A DNA stretch of 5,075 nt from Erysipelotrichaceae bacterium (GTDB lineage Bacteria; Bacillota_I; Bacilli_A; Erysipelotrichales; Erysipelotrichaceae): the NCBI GenBank assembly GCA_017511325.1, contig JAFWKS010000012.1:1-5075 (forward strand). The letters are read 5' to 3'. The translations under genes and the position numbers were made by a program. Numbering within the stretch: position 1 is the stretch's first letter; each line of letters begins with the position of its first letter. Positions 1-4,789 of this stretch are shown here, piece after piece. The notes under the pieces are model-generated. The model was not told the origin of the DNA. It did no database searches and saw only the letters and a list, made by a program, of their open reading frames with translations.

Positions 1-41
1 AAAATATTATAAACAAATAATCTTCAATATTTAATTATATA

Positions 42-96
42 GAAGCAGTTGCTTCTTGCGCAAAAAGAAGGAAACCTGCTGCAGGCGCATCTTTTT
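42..96 (+). other. cluster of short hairpins in a GC-richer patch
   Basis: A small palindrome (GAAGCA-GT-TGCTTC, 42-55) is followed by CCTGC-T-GCAGG (75-85), which is enclosed by AAAAAGA (62-68) and TCTTTTT (90-96). A competing pairing joins TGCGC (57-61) to GCGCA (85-89). The outer A-rich/T-rich arms around a GC core resemble an intrinsic terminator for a plus-strand gene left of the window, ending in TCTTTTTCC. No upstream gene is visible, because all three plus frames close within the first 42 bases. The structure may instead be incidental to the open frame that runs through it. Confidence 0.25.
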
Positions 97-183
97 CCTA
101 TCACAGCAACCACAGGCACCATATGCAATTGTGTTGATAAAGGGTTATTTTGTACATTATGTCCAAATTGGTTTGGAAAGTAA
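49..183 (+). CDS. possible small Cys/Thr-rich peptide frame, no clear start
   Basis: This frame is open from an in-frame TAG at 40-42 to a TAA at 181-183. There is no ATG; the only usual start is TTG at 49, without a convincing ribosome binding site. It would give 44 residues. The second half is rich in Thr and Cys and reads ITATTGTICNC, then a CTLCPNW segment, then a C-terminal GK, with four cysteines as C-x-C-x6-C-x2-C. The first ~80 bases are about half GC while the flanks are very AT-rich, which hints at coding or former coding. The C-terminal part faintly resembles a lanthipeptide core or a zinc-ribbon tail, but I do not recognise the family. It could be the remnant of a decayed gene, or chance. 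An overlapping 60-codon frame that also starts at a TTG (56) looks less protein-like. Confidence 0.2.
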   Translation: MLLAQKEGNLLQAHLFPITATTGTICNCVDKGLFCTLCPNWFGK

Positions 184-199
184 GGATGCTGTAGGGGTT

Positions 200-229
200 T
201 TGTCTTTATATAAATATTGTTCGTATAAT
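200..229 (+). promoter_or_regulatory. sigma-A-type promoter upstream of the DUF4230 gene
   Basis: TTGTCT (200-205) and TATAAT (224-229) are separated by 18 bases, a good housekeeping promoter. Transcription would start near 236 and give a leader of about 170 nt before the gene at 410. That leader contains the inverted repeat at 303-340. Other TATAAT hexamers at 281 and 326 lack a recognisable -35 partner. Confidence 0.5.
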
Positions 230-302
230 ATTATGTAAACCATAGAATAGACCGATCACAAAAACATTTACAAAGTGATATATAATTGAATTAATACTTC
301 AC

Positions 303-340
303 GCAGATCGTTTATAAAACTTTTGTATAATACTATCTGC
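303..340 (+). repeat. two-tier inverted repeat in the leader of the DUF4230 unit
   Basis: GCAGAT (303-308) pairs with ATCTGC (335-340), and inside it TTATA (312-316) pairs with TATAA (326-330), leaving a nine-base loop. A TATAAT hexamer (326-331) lies in the right arm. No T-tract follows, so this is not an intrinsic terminator. It could be an operator over a second promoter or an RNA stem in the long leader. Confidence 0.35.
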
Positions 341-409
341 AATATAACTGGAATACTATTGGATAAAATACAAGTCTAGATCTTATGATTTTCAAAGAAG
401 GAGGAAGAG

Positions 410-1201
410 ATGGAAGAAGAGAAAAAATATAAAGAAGAGTTCAATGAAAAAGAGTTTTTAAAAAAAGTTGAGCAAGCCGCAAGCAAAGGCGCAGGCAAAG
501 CCGGGCTGAAAAACAGTCTTCTTTCAGCGCTTCCAACTGTGCTGATCGTGGCCGTACTTGCTTTTCTGATCGTTCCTAAGATCAATGCGATAAACAATAC
601 ATTCAAGAGTGTCTTTAAGATCGATGAATCGGTTGAAGGCCATGATTTTACTCTGGAAAACGGCGGAATATTCGGATATACAGCTGCTGACTTTGAAGAG
701 GCTATATTAGGTGATTCTGAGAAGACGAAGAAAATAGAAGTATACACCCAGGAAGTTTCAGATGCTGGAACGATAACTGATACAGGATTATTCAATCTTG
801 GCGTATTCACAAAAAGTCAGGTAATAACCTATAACGGAACAGTTATCTATACTGTTGATCTTTCCAAACTTACGAAATCTGATATAAGCATTGACGAAAA
901 AGAAAAGATCATAACACTTAAGATCCCTCATGCTGAACAGGGTGCCATAAATATACCAAGAGAAAAGATCAGCTACAGTGATCCTGAAAAAGGTTTGCTG
1001 GCAATTGGTGAATTGAAGGCAACTGCAGAGAAGATAAACGAAGTTGAAATGGAAGCTCAGAAAAAGATGCAGGAAAAACTGGATTCAGAGAATGTTCTTG
1101 AAACAGCTGACAGATTCGCTAAACTCGTTGTTTGGGAGATGTATTCGCCGATCATCAAGGGTGTAGCAAAAGATTATTCTTTAGAAGTAGAATTTAAATA
1201 A
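410..1201 (+). CDS. DUF4230 family single-pass membrane protein
   Basis: This 263-residue protein has a charged cytoplasmic N-terminus (about 1-35, Lys/Glu-rich), one hydrophobic segment (about 38-57, with VLIVAVLAFLIVP) and a large domain beyond the membrane. The region from about 105 to 260 carries the DUF4230 pattern: a strand-rich stretch with YNGTVIYTVDLSKL (141-154), an IITLKIPHAE segment (167-176), then a helical part with many Glu/Lys (200-235) and a closing hydrophobic EVEF tail. The family has no established biochemical function, so none is assigned. The start is firm: AAGGAGG at 398-404 lies five bases before ATG 410. The next gene begins 55 bases downstream with its own ribosome binding site and no terminator between, so the two are probably co-transcribed from the promoter at 200-229. 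Family assignment is by remembered motif pattern, not a search. Confidence 0.85.
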   Translation: MEEEKKYKEEFNEKEFLKKVEQAASKGAGKAGLKNSLLSALPTVLIVAVLAFLIVPKINAINNTFKSVFKIDESVEGHDFTLENGGIFGYTAADFEEAILGDSEKTKKIEVYTQEVSDAGTITDTGLFNLGVFTKSQVITYNGTVIYTVDLSKLTKSDISIDEKEKIITLKIPHAEQGAINIPREKISYSDPEKGLLAIGELKATAEKINEVEMEAQKKMQEKLDSENVLETADRFAKLVVWEMYSPIIKGVAKDYSLEVEFK

Positions 1202-1256
1202 CTTTTTTACCATTTGTATCGTAGAAATTTATGTCAAAAGAAGGAGATAGAAGAAT

Positions 1257-1553
1257 ATGACAGAATACAACAAATCCGAAATCAAAAAACTCATTGAAGA
1301 CAATGACCTCGGCAAAGTATCAGGCGGTCTTACTGGACAGGATGTCAAAGATGCAGCTGATGATATTGCTGAAGTTTTAAAGGGAATTGGCACGATTGCT
1401 GAGAAATTTGGTGATTTGCTTCAATTGATCAAGACTGCAATTGATACAAACACCTGTCCGTTATGCAACCAGGCCATCGTTCCTCTTGCTGAAAAATGCG
1501 AACTGATGGACTTCGTGAATCACATCAAGGCTGCACACAGCGATATGCAATAA
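1257..1553 (+). CDS. double-glycine-leader peptide with C2H2-like zinc-finger tail
   Basis: This 98-residue peptide has three parts. Residues 1-24 look like the leader of class II bacteriocins and related exported peptides: a polar amphipathic stretch ending in LGKVSGG, the site cut by C39-peptidase ABC exporters. Residues 25-62 form a probable amphipathic helix with alternating Ala/Ile/Leu and Asp/Lys. Residues 67-94 hold CPLC, then after 18 residues H89 and H94 (C-x2-C-x18-H-x4-H), a C2H2-like metal-binding pattern, with one extra cysteine at 81. AAGGAG at 1241-1246, ten bases before the ATG, supports the start. The gene follows the DUF4230 gene and is closed by the terminator at 1624-1660. 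No peptidase/exporter, immunity or modification gene is in view, so secretion is only inferred from the leader. If the VSGG is coincidental, this is simply a small cytoplasmic zinc-finger protein. Confidence 0.75.
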   Translation: MTEYNKSEIKKLIEDNDLGKVSGGLTGQDVKDAADDIAEVLKGIGTIAEKFGDLLQLIKTAIDTNTCPLCNQAIVPLAEKCELMDFVNHIKAAHSDMQ

Positions 1554-1623
1554 AAACCGGATCGTTGTCACTCTACAGCAATAAGCAGGATTAAACGATA
1601 AAGAAGTAGAAAATTATTCTAAG

Positions 1624-1660
1624 ATTGCGGAGTTTTCATCCGCAATTTTCTTTTGTTTTA
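1624..1660 (+). terminator. intrinsic terminator after the DUF4230/peptide unit
   Basis: ATTGCGGA (1624-1631) pairs perfectly with TCCGCAAT (1639-1646) across a seven-base loop. A T-rich tail (TTTCTTTTGTTTTA) follows. It lies about 70 bases after the peptide gene and closes that unit. Confidence 0.85.
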
Positions 1661-1800
1661 TTCTGCTTTTACAGAAAAGTTTTTTCTTATGAATTGGATT
1701 TATTAAGTAGCATAATCGTACAATTATATTAGAAAAAGTTTTGTAATGATCTATATAATATTTCTTAATAATCGAAACAAGATTCAATCTAAAAATTATA

Positions 1801-1828
1801 AAAACCCGAATAGTTATCTTCGGGTTTT
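1801..1828. terminator. bidirectional intrinsic terminator
   Basis: AAAACCCGAA (1801-1810) and TTCGGGTTTT (1819-1828) form a perfect ten-base-pair stem with an eight-base loop. On the minus strand the stem is followed by further T-runs (complement of 1788-1800), making it the natural terminator of the small minus-strand gene that stops at 1868. On the plus strand it ends in TTTTTAT and would catch read-through from the left. The spacer between the two terminators (1661-1800) is AT-rich. It contains a TATAAT at 1754-1759 without a good -35, and I see no gene there. Confidence 0.85.
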
Positions 1829-1867
1829 TATCAGCCTGTTATTTTTAAAGTGAGAACAAGATACAGG

Positions 1868-2002
1868 CTATGCCTCGGCTTCTAAAGATTCAAGGTAGTC
1901 CTCTGCTTCTTCTTCAAGAAACTTGGCAATAATCATTTCGCTCTCTTGTCGAGAATACCCTTGTGCTATAAGGGCATTAAATATAATTTCAATTGCTCTC
2001 AT
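1868..2002 (-). CDS. 44-residue acidic helical miniprotein, unknown function
   Basis: The frame starts at ATG 2002 and encodes MRAIEIIFNALIAQGYSRQE followed by a mostly helical, Glu-rich tail that ends in EAEA. It is predicted as two short helices joined at a QGYS turn, a layout like small three-helix (UBA/CUE-like) or antitoxin-type folds, but I do not recognise a family. An in-frame stop lies two codons upstream, so the start cannot be moved out. The ribosome binding site is weak (AAGG only one base from the ATG). The terminator at 1801-1828 lies 40 bases past the stop, which supports a real transcript. The gene diverges from the gene at 2334 across a regulatory region rich in palindromes. 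Its start pattern resembles that of the 48-residue protein at 4790-4936. Confidence 0.55.
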   Translation of the reverse strand: MRAIEIIFNALIAQGYSRQESEMIIAKFLEEEAEDYLESLEAEA

Positions 2003-2064
2003 GCCTTAATCATTACATATTTTCAAGAAAAAATTACTACAGAATTGCTTCAGTTTTTTCTCAC

Positions 2065-2088
2065 AGTTTTCCACAATTGTGGAAAACT
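2065..2088. promoter_or_regulatory. 24-bp perfect palindrome of two inverted DnaA-box-like sequences
   Basis: The palindrome centres between 2076 and 2077, and every base of its 12-bp arms matches. Each arm contains TTTTCCACA (2067-2075 on plus, 2078-2086 on minus), which fits the general DnaA box form TTWTNCACA. The surroundings are A/T tracts. No T-run follows on either strand, so it is not a terminator. It may be a site for a dimeric repressor acting on the divergent genes, or a DnaA-responsive site. Confidence 0.6.
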
Positions 2089-2107
2089 CAACAAAAAAGG
2101 TTAAAAA

Positions 2108-2175
2108 ATGTACCTAAAAATGCGTTTTTTTGAAAAAAATTGTAAACCGGTACAAAAACTATTGTACCAGGTACA
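2108..2175. repeat. four GGTACA/TGTACC hexamers, probable operator array
   Basis: Copies lie at 2109-2114 (TGTACC), 2149-2154 (GGTACA), 2163-2168 (TGTACC) and 2170-2175 (GGTACA). The middle two form an inverted repeat GGTACAA/TTGTACC with a six-base spacer (2149-2168). The last two form the tight palindrome GTACC-A-GGTAC (2164-2174). One hexamer lies inside the -35 element of the promoter at 2162-2190, so a protein bound there would block transcription of the downstream gene. Confidence 0.5.
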
Positions 2176-2190
2176 TACAATCTCTATAAT
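2162..2190 (+). promoter_or_regulatory. near-consensus promoter for the gene at 2334
   Basis: TTGTAC (2162-2167) and TATAAT (2185-2190) are separated by exactly 17 bases. Transcription would begin near 2197, leaving a leader of about 135 nt before the preferred start at 2334. The -35 element is embedded in the GGTACA/TGTACC repeats, which implies repression by a factor binding them. Confidence 0.7.
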
Positions 2191-2214
2191 AGAGACAAGA
2201 ACTAGATTTAATGG

Positions 2215-2288
2215 TCATCATTAGGCATCATTGACATCATGGCTTATATTGATTTCAAATAGCTGGAGTATATATAAACATGATGATC
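2215..2288 (+). promoter_or_regulatory. leader with three CATCAT copies complementary to an ATGATG
   Basis: TCATCAT (2215-2221), CATCAT (2226-2231) and CATCATG (2235-2241) recur at about ten-base intervals. All can pair with CATGATGA at 2279-2286, the tandem ATGs at the far 5' end of the downstream frame. A seven-codon frame (ATG 2239 to TAG 2262, MAYIDFK) also lies here, without a ribosome binding site. An alternative-pairing leader is possible but unproven. Confidence 0.25.
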
Positions 2289-2333
2289 CTCAAGAAAATA
2301 TTTTTTCTATGTTCTGATGAGGAGATGTTGAAG

Positions 2334-2678
2334 ATGAAGTATATTAAGGATTTGGTTGATGACAAAAAAATGTTTGACTACGATGAGGAGAAAGAATTCT
2401 ACAGGATCGTAGAAAGGATCAAGGAATTGGGAGGAAGCATGTCGTACACAGAATATATGGATCTGATGTGTGACGATTTTTCTGAAAGAGGGTACCCTGA
2501 AATCCATGCTTATATGATACTGGATGACATGTTTAGAAGACATCCGTATGCATTCTATATAGATCGTTACGGCTGTTTAAGATTGAATAGTATTATACGT
2601 CAGATCATGTTCTGGATTATCGAATATCCTTATATTCAAATAGATGAAATAATAAAAAAGAATAAAGATAACGATTGA
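2334..2678 (+). CDS. uncharacterised 114-residue protein, possible winged-helix fold
   Basis: I do not recognise a family. After a charged N-terminus (about 1-20), a helix (20-33) ends in GGS. Two probable helices follow (35-52, with SYTEYMDLMCDDFSERGY; 55-70, with EIHAYMILDDMFRRH), then a hairpin-like FYIDRYGCLRLN (74-85) and a hydrophobic helix (86-98). This order fits a small winged helix-turn-helix, so a DNA-binding role is possible but inferred only. The start at 2334 is preferred because GAGGAG (2319-2324) lies nine bases before it. In-frame ATGs at 2280, 2283 and 2325 would give up to 132 residues, but GGAG at 2265-2268 is 11 bases or more from the first. The gene has a strong promoter covered by repeats, so autorepression is plausible. 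An ATAACGAT/ATCGTTAT inverted repeat overlaps the stop (2668-2685). Confidence 0.65.
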   Translation: MKYIKDLVDDKKMFDYDEEKEFYRIVERIKELGGSMSYTEYMDLMCDDFSERGYPEIHAYMILDDMFRRHPYAFYIDRYGCLRLNSIIRQIMFWIIEYPYIQIDEIIKKNKDND

Positions 2679-2699
2679 TCGTTATTAAACACTAAGACT

Positions 2700-2726
2700 A
2701 TAGAAATAAAACACATGATGTGTTTT
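2700..2726 (-). terminator. intrinsic terminator after the PdxA-family gene
   Basis: AAAACACA (2708-2715) and TGTGTTTT (2719-2726) form an eight-base-pair stem with a three-base loop. Read on the minus strand it is followed by a T-rich run (complement of 2700-2707), 15 bases past the dehydrogenase stop codon. The A/T-ended stem may also stop plus-strand transcripts from the gene ending at 2678. Confidence 0.55.
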
Positions 2727-2740
2727 GAATCAAATTCATT

Positions 2741-3724
2741 TTATCTTATAGGATCATTAACTTTTGAGATCATATCGGCTGCTTTTATTGCCTTGATAAG
2801 GGAATCGGGTCTGGCGATGTTTTTTCCTGCAATATCAAAAGCAGTGCCATGGTCAACAGAAGTCCTGATGATCGGCAGACCGCAGGTGATATTTACTCCG
2901 CCGTCAAAGTCCATTAGTTTTAAAGGGATGTGACCCTGATCGTGATACATGGCTACGACAAGATCATATTCACCTTTGCAGCATTTCAAAAATACGACAT
3001 CAGGAGGGATAGGACCGATGGCATCTATTCCGTTTTTCTTTAATTCTTCAATTGCCGGAATGATCTCTTTGATCTCTTCATCTCCAAAAAGACCGTTTTC
3101 TCCGGCATGAGGATTCAATCCGGCGATGGCGATCCTTGGATCTTTATATCCGGCTTTTTTAAGGATGTCATATGCCAGTTCTGCGACTTCGATGATCCTG
3201 TCTTTCTTTACTCTTTTTATAGCTTCAGTTAAGGAAACATGGGTAGAGACATGGATGACTTTAAGATGATCCGACCATAACAACATGCCGTATTTTCTGG
3301 TGTTTGTAAGGGTTGCGAGGATCTCGGTATGGCCATCATAATCATAGCCTCCCGATCTTAAAGCTTCTTTGTTCAAAGGGCAGGTGACAATAGCTCTTAT
3401 TTCTTTTTCCATTGCATCTTTTATGGCTTTTTCAAGATAAAGATAGGCATTCTTTCCGCATAAAGGTGAGACTTTTCCCACTTGAAAATCAGTGTATTTA
3501 AGGTCTGTTTGATCAATAATGTTTACTTTGTCTATAATCGCTTCTTTGGCTGATCTTATTTTGTTTAGATGATAGTCGTATTCAAATGTCTTATTGTAAT
3601 GATCGAGCACATCATAAGAACCATAGATGATGACATCGTTCATGTATCCATCCATGATCTTGAGGATGATTTCGGGGCCAACTCCCGCAGGATCGCCCAT
3701 GCTTATGCCTAGTCTTTTTTCCAT
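2741..3724 (-). CDS. pdxA2: PdxA-family dehydrogenase, PdxA2-like (4-phospho-D-threonate/erythronate type)
   Basis: This 327-residue protein is the usual length of the cytosolic, NAD-dependent, metal-dependent PdxA family. Visible marks are GDPAGVGPE (10-18), TCPLNKEALRSGG (114-126) with GHTE (131-134), and three candidate metal-binding histidines in STHVSL (H162), NPHAGE (H206) and YHDQGH (H261). The C-terminal signature TSVDHGTAFDIAGK spans 288-301. Family knowledge: PdxA oxidises and decarboxylates 4-phosphohydroxy-L-threonine for vitamin B6. The PdxA2 branch does the same to 4-phospho-D-threonate or -erythronate, yielding dihydroxyacetone phosphate. The YHDQGHIPLK wording and the absence of pdxJ or other B6 genes favour PdxA2. 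No DUF1537 kinase, its usual partner, is in view. The start at 3724 is chosen for AAAAGGA (3731-3737) six bases upstream; a longer in-frame start (3769) adds 15 residues foreign to the family. It overlaps the upstream hydrolase by 16 nt, so translation is probably coupled. Confidence 0.92.
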   Translation of the reverse strand: MEKRLGISMGDPAGVGPEIILKIMDGYMNDVIIYGSYDVLDHYNKTFEYDYHLNKIRSAKEAIIDKVNIIDQTDLKYTDFQVGKVSPLCGKNAYLYLEKAIKDAMEKEIRAIVTCPLNKEALRSGGYDYDGHTEILATLTNTRKYGMLLWSDHLKVIHVSTHVSLTEAIKRVKKDRIIEVAELAYDILKKAGYKDPRIAIAGLNPHAGENGLFGDEEIKEIIPAIEELKKNGIDAIGPIPPDVVFLKCCKGEYDLVVAMYHDQGHIPLKLMDFDGGVNITCGLPIIRTSVDHGTAFDIAGKNIARPDSLIKAIKAADMISKVNDPIR

Positions 3725-4641
3725 ATCGAGTCCTTTTGCGGTTTGAGATATTCTTTTCTGATCTTGCATACATAAGGAGAGAAAGGTTCATCATCGCCAT
3801 GCAGCATAGTGCACCTTGCCTCCAAAACCTGGCCTAATAAGAGATAGGCTTCCTGAGCCGTGAATCCATAATCATCGACCATCCAGTCGATGAGTTCATG
3901 AACAGCTTCACAGAATGAATCTTTAATCCTGATGTTGTTGGCGATGGTCATGATGTACTCATCATTTTCCATCCTGATCCATTTTCTGGCCCTGTAGCCT
4001 TTGATAAGTCTTGTCCTGAGTGTCAGCAAGGCCTGACATTCGATGGCTCCGCCATGAGGGATCTCGCCATCACCCATTATCGCATGACAGTCTCCGACAT
4101 GAAGCATGGCACCTTCAACATTGATCGGAAGATAGATGGTAGTGCCGTTGCTTACTTCCTGCACATCCATGTTGCCGCCGTTTTCATAGGCATATTGAGT
4201 GCTCTGTTTTCCCTCAGCTGGTGCAGTAGCGATAGTACCGATCATAGGTCTTATCGGAAGCTTGAGTTCATCTGACCAGTTGATGAAGTTTTCTTTTATT
4301 TCGACAGTCTTGGTTACGACATCCCAGTCGTTAGGGCAGATGAGCTGAGAGAGCTTATTGCGCCAGCCCGCAAAGCCTGTATAGCCAAGCTTTCCCGGTT
4401 TGACATCGATGATATCAACTGCCAAAGTATCACCGGGAATTGCACCTTCTATTTCAATGACCGTACATAGATTGGGTCCTCTGGACTTGCTTGGATCCCA
4501 GAGATCATCGATGCTGTTGAGCCAGCTGCCGCCATTGAGCTGTGTTTCAGCCATGAAGATCTCATTGTCTTTTACTCTTAAAGCAGGGATGTTGTCTTTG
4601 GAAAAAACATTGTATACATTATCTCTTTTAGCCGTTCTCAT
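3709..4641 (-). CDS. acetamidase/formamidase family amide hydrolase
   Basis: This 310-residue protein is of the FmdA/AmdA family, whose members split short amides into a carboxylic acid and ammonia in the cytoplasm. Marks in order are IEGAIPGDTLAVDI (64-77), RPMIGTI (131-137), GGNMD (155-159), LHVGDCHAIMGDGE (180-193) and GAIE (198-201). The GGNMD and GD-x-HA-x2-GDGE stretches are the typical active-site and metal-binding region. The length and N-terminus fit, so the gene is complete. It is first in a two-gene operon, and its last 16 bases overlap the PdxA-family gene and carry that gene's ribosome binding site. The start has little ribosome binding site, and a TATAAT lies only six bases upstream, so translation may be leaderless or the true promoter lies elsewhere. 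The natural substrate cannot be read from sequence. Pairing with a PdxA2-like enzyme suggests an amide of a hydroxy-acid pathway rather than formamide or acetamide itself. Confidence 0.9.
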   Translation of the reverse strand: MRTAKRDNVYNVFSKDNIPALRVKDNEIFMAETQLNGGSWLNSIDDLWDPSKSRGPNLCTVIEIEGAIPGDTLAVDIIDVKPGKLGYTGFAGWRNKLSQLICPNDWDVVTKTVEIKENFINWSDELKLPIRPMIGTIATAPAEGKQSTQYAYENGGNMDVQEVSNGTTIYLPINVEGAMLHVGDCHAIMGDGEIPHGGAIECQALLTLRTRLIKGYRARKWIRMENDEYIMTIANNIRIKDSFCEAVHELIDWMVDDYGFTAQEAYLLLGQVLEARCTMLHGDDEPFSPYVCKIRKEYLKPQKDSIWKKD

Positions 4642-4647
4642 AGCTTT

Positions 4648-4680
4648 ATTATAGTATTAATGAATTGCATTTTAGGGCAA
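4648..4680 (-). promoter_or_regulatory. weak candidate promoter for the hydrolase-PdxA operon
   Basis: On the minus strand TATAAT occupies 4653-4648. The best upstream partner, TTGCCC (4680-4675), is 21 bases away, longer than usual. If the -10 is used, transcription would begin at or next to the ATG at 4641. The remaining divergent spacer up to 4789 holds only A/T-rich sequence and a TATACT (4764-4769) that could serve the plus-strand gene at 4790. Confidence 0.3.
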
Positions 4681-4789
4681 TTTTAAGCCTTTAGAAAAAA
4701 AATGAAGAAGATAAGTATTTAATAGTTAAAAAGAAATGTTATCTCAGGATCATTTATTTTGTCTATACTGTGATACGATTAATTAGTAT

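Noticed and set aside
56..238. 60-codon plus-strand frame starting at TTG 56
   Set aside because: It starts at a TTG with no ribosome binding site, has no protein-like composition, and runs through hairpins and into the promoter at 200-229. The overlapping frame ending at 183 looks more protein-like.
376..810. 144-codon minus-strand frame
   Set aside because: It lies antisense to the N-terminal half of the DUF4230 gene, which has a strong ribosome binding site and recognisable family pattern. It is a shadow.
1735..1860. 35-codon plus-strand frame and a TATAAT at 1754-1759 as a small RNA or peptide gene
   Set aside because: The frame crosses the terminator at 1801-1828 and has no ribosome binding site. 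The TATAAT lacks a -35 element, so neither a peptide nor a small RNA can be supported.
2041..2190. Chromosomal or plasmid replication origin
   Set aside because: DnaA-box-like sites, AT-rich DNA and repeated hexamers suggest it. There is no dnaA, dnaN or rep gene in view and only two boxes, so the evidence does not reach an origin call; kept as a finding about regulation.
2307..2543. 78-codon minus-strand frame
   Set aside because: It is antisense to the gene at 2334-2678 and ends within it, with no ribosome binding site or terminator of its own.
2668..2685. ATAACGAT/ATCGTTAT inverted repeat as a terminator
   Set aside because: The loop is only two bases and no T-run follows, so it is unlikely to stop transcription.
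2715..2933. 72-codon plus-strand frame
   Set aside because: It is antisense to the 3' end of the PdxA-family gene, whose motifs are clear.
3612..3800. 62-codon minus-strand frame at the junction of hydrolase and dehydrogenase genes
   Set aside because: It is an alternative-frame shadow spanning two well-supported genes.
4054..4654. Plus-strand frames at 4054-4275 and 4400-4654
   Set aside because: Both are antisense to the acetamidase/formamidase gene, which has full-length family motifs.
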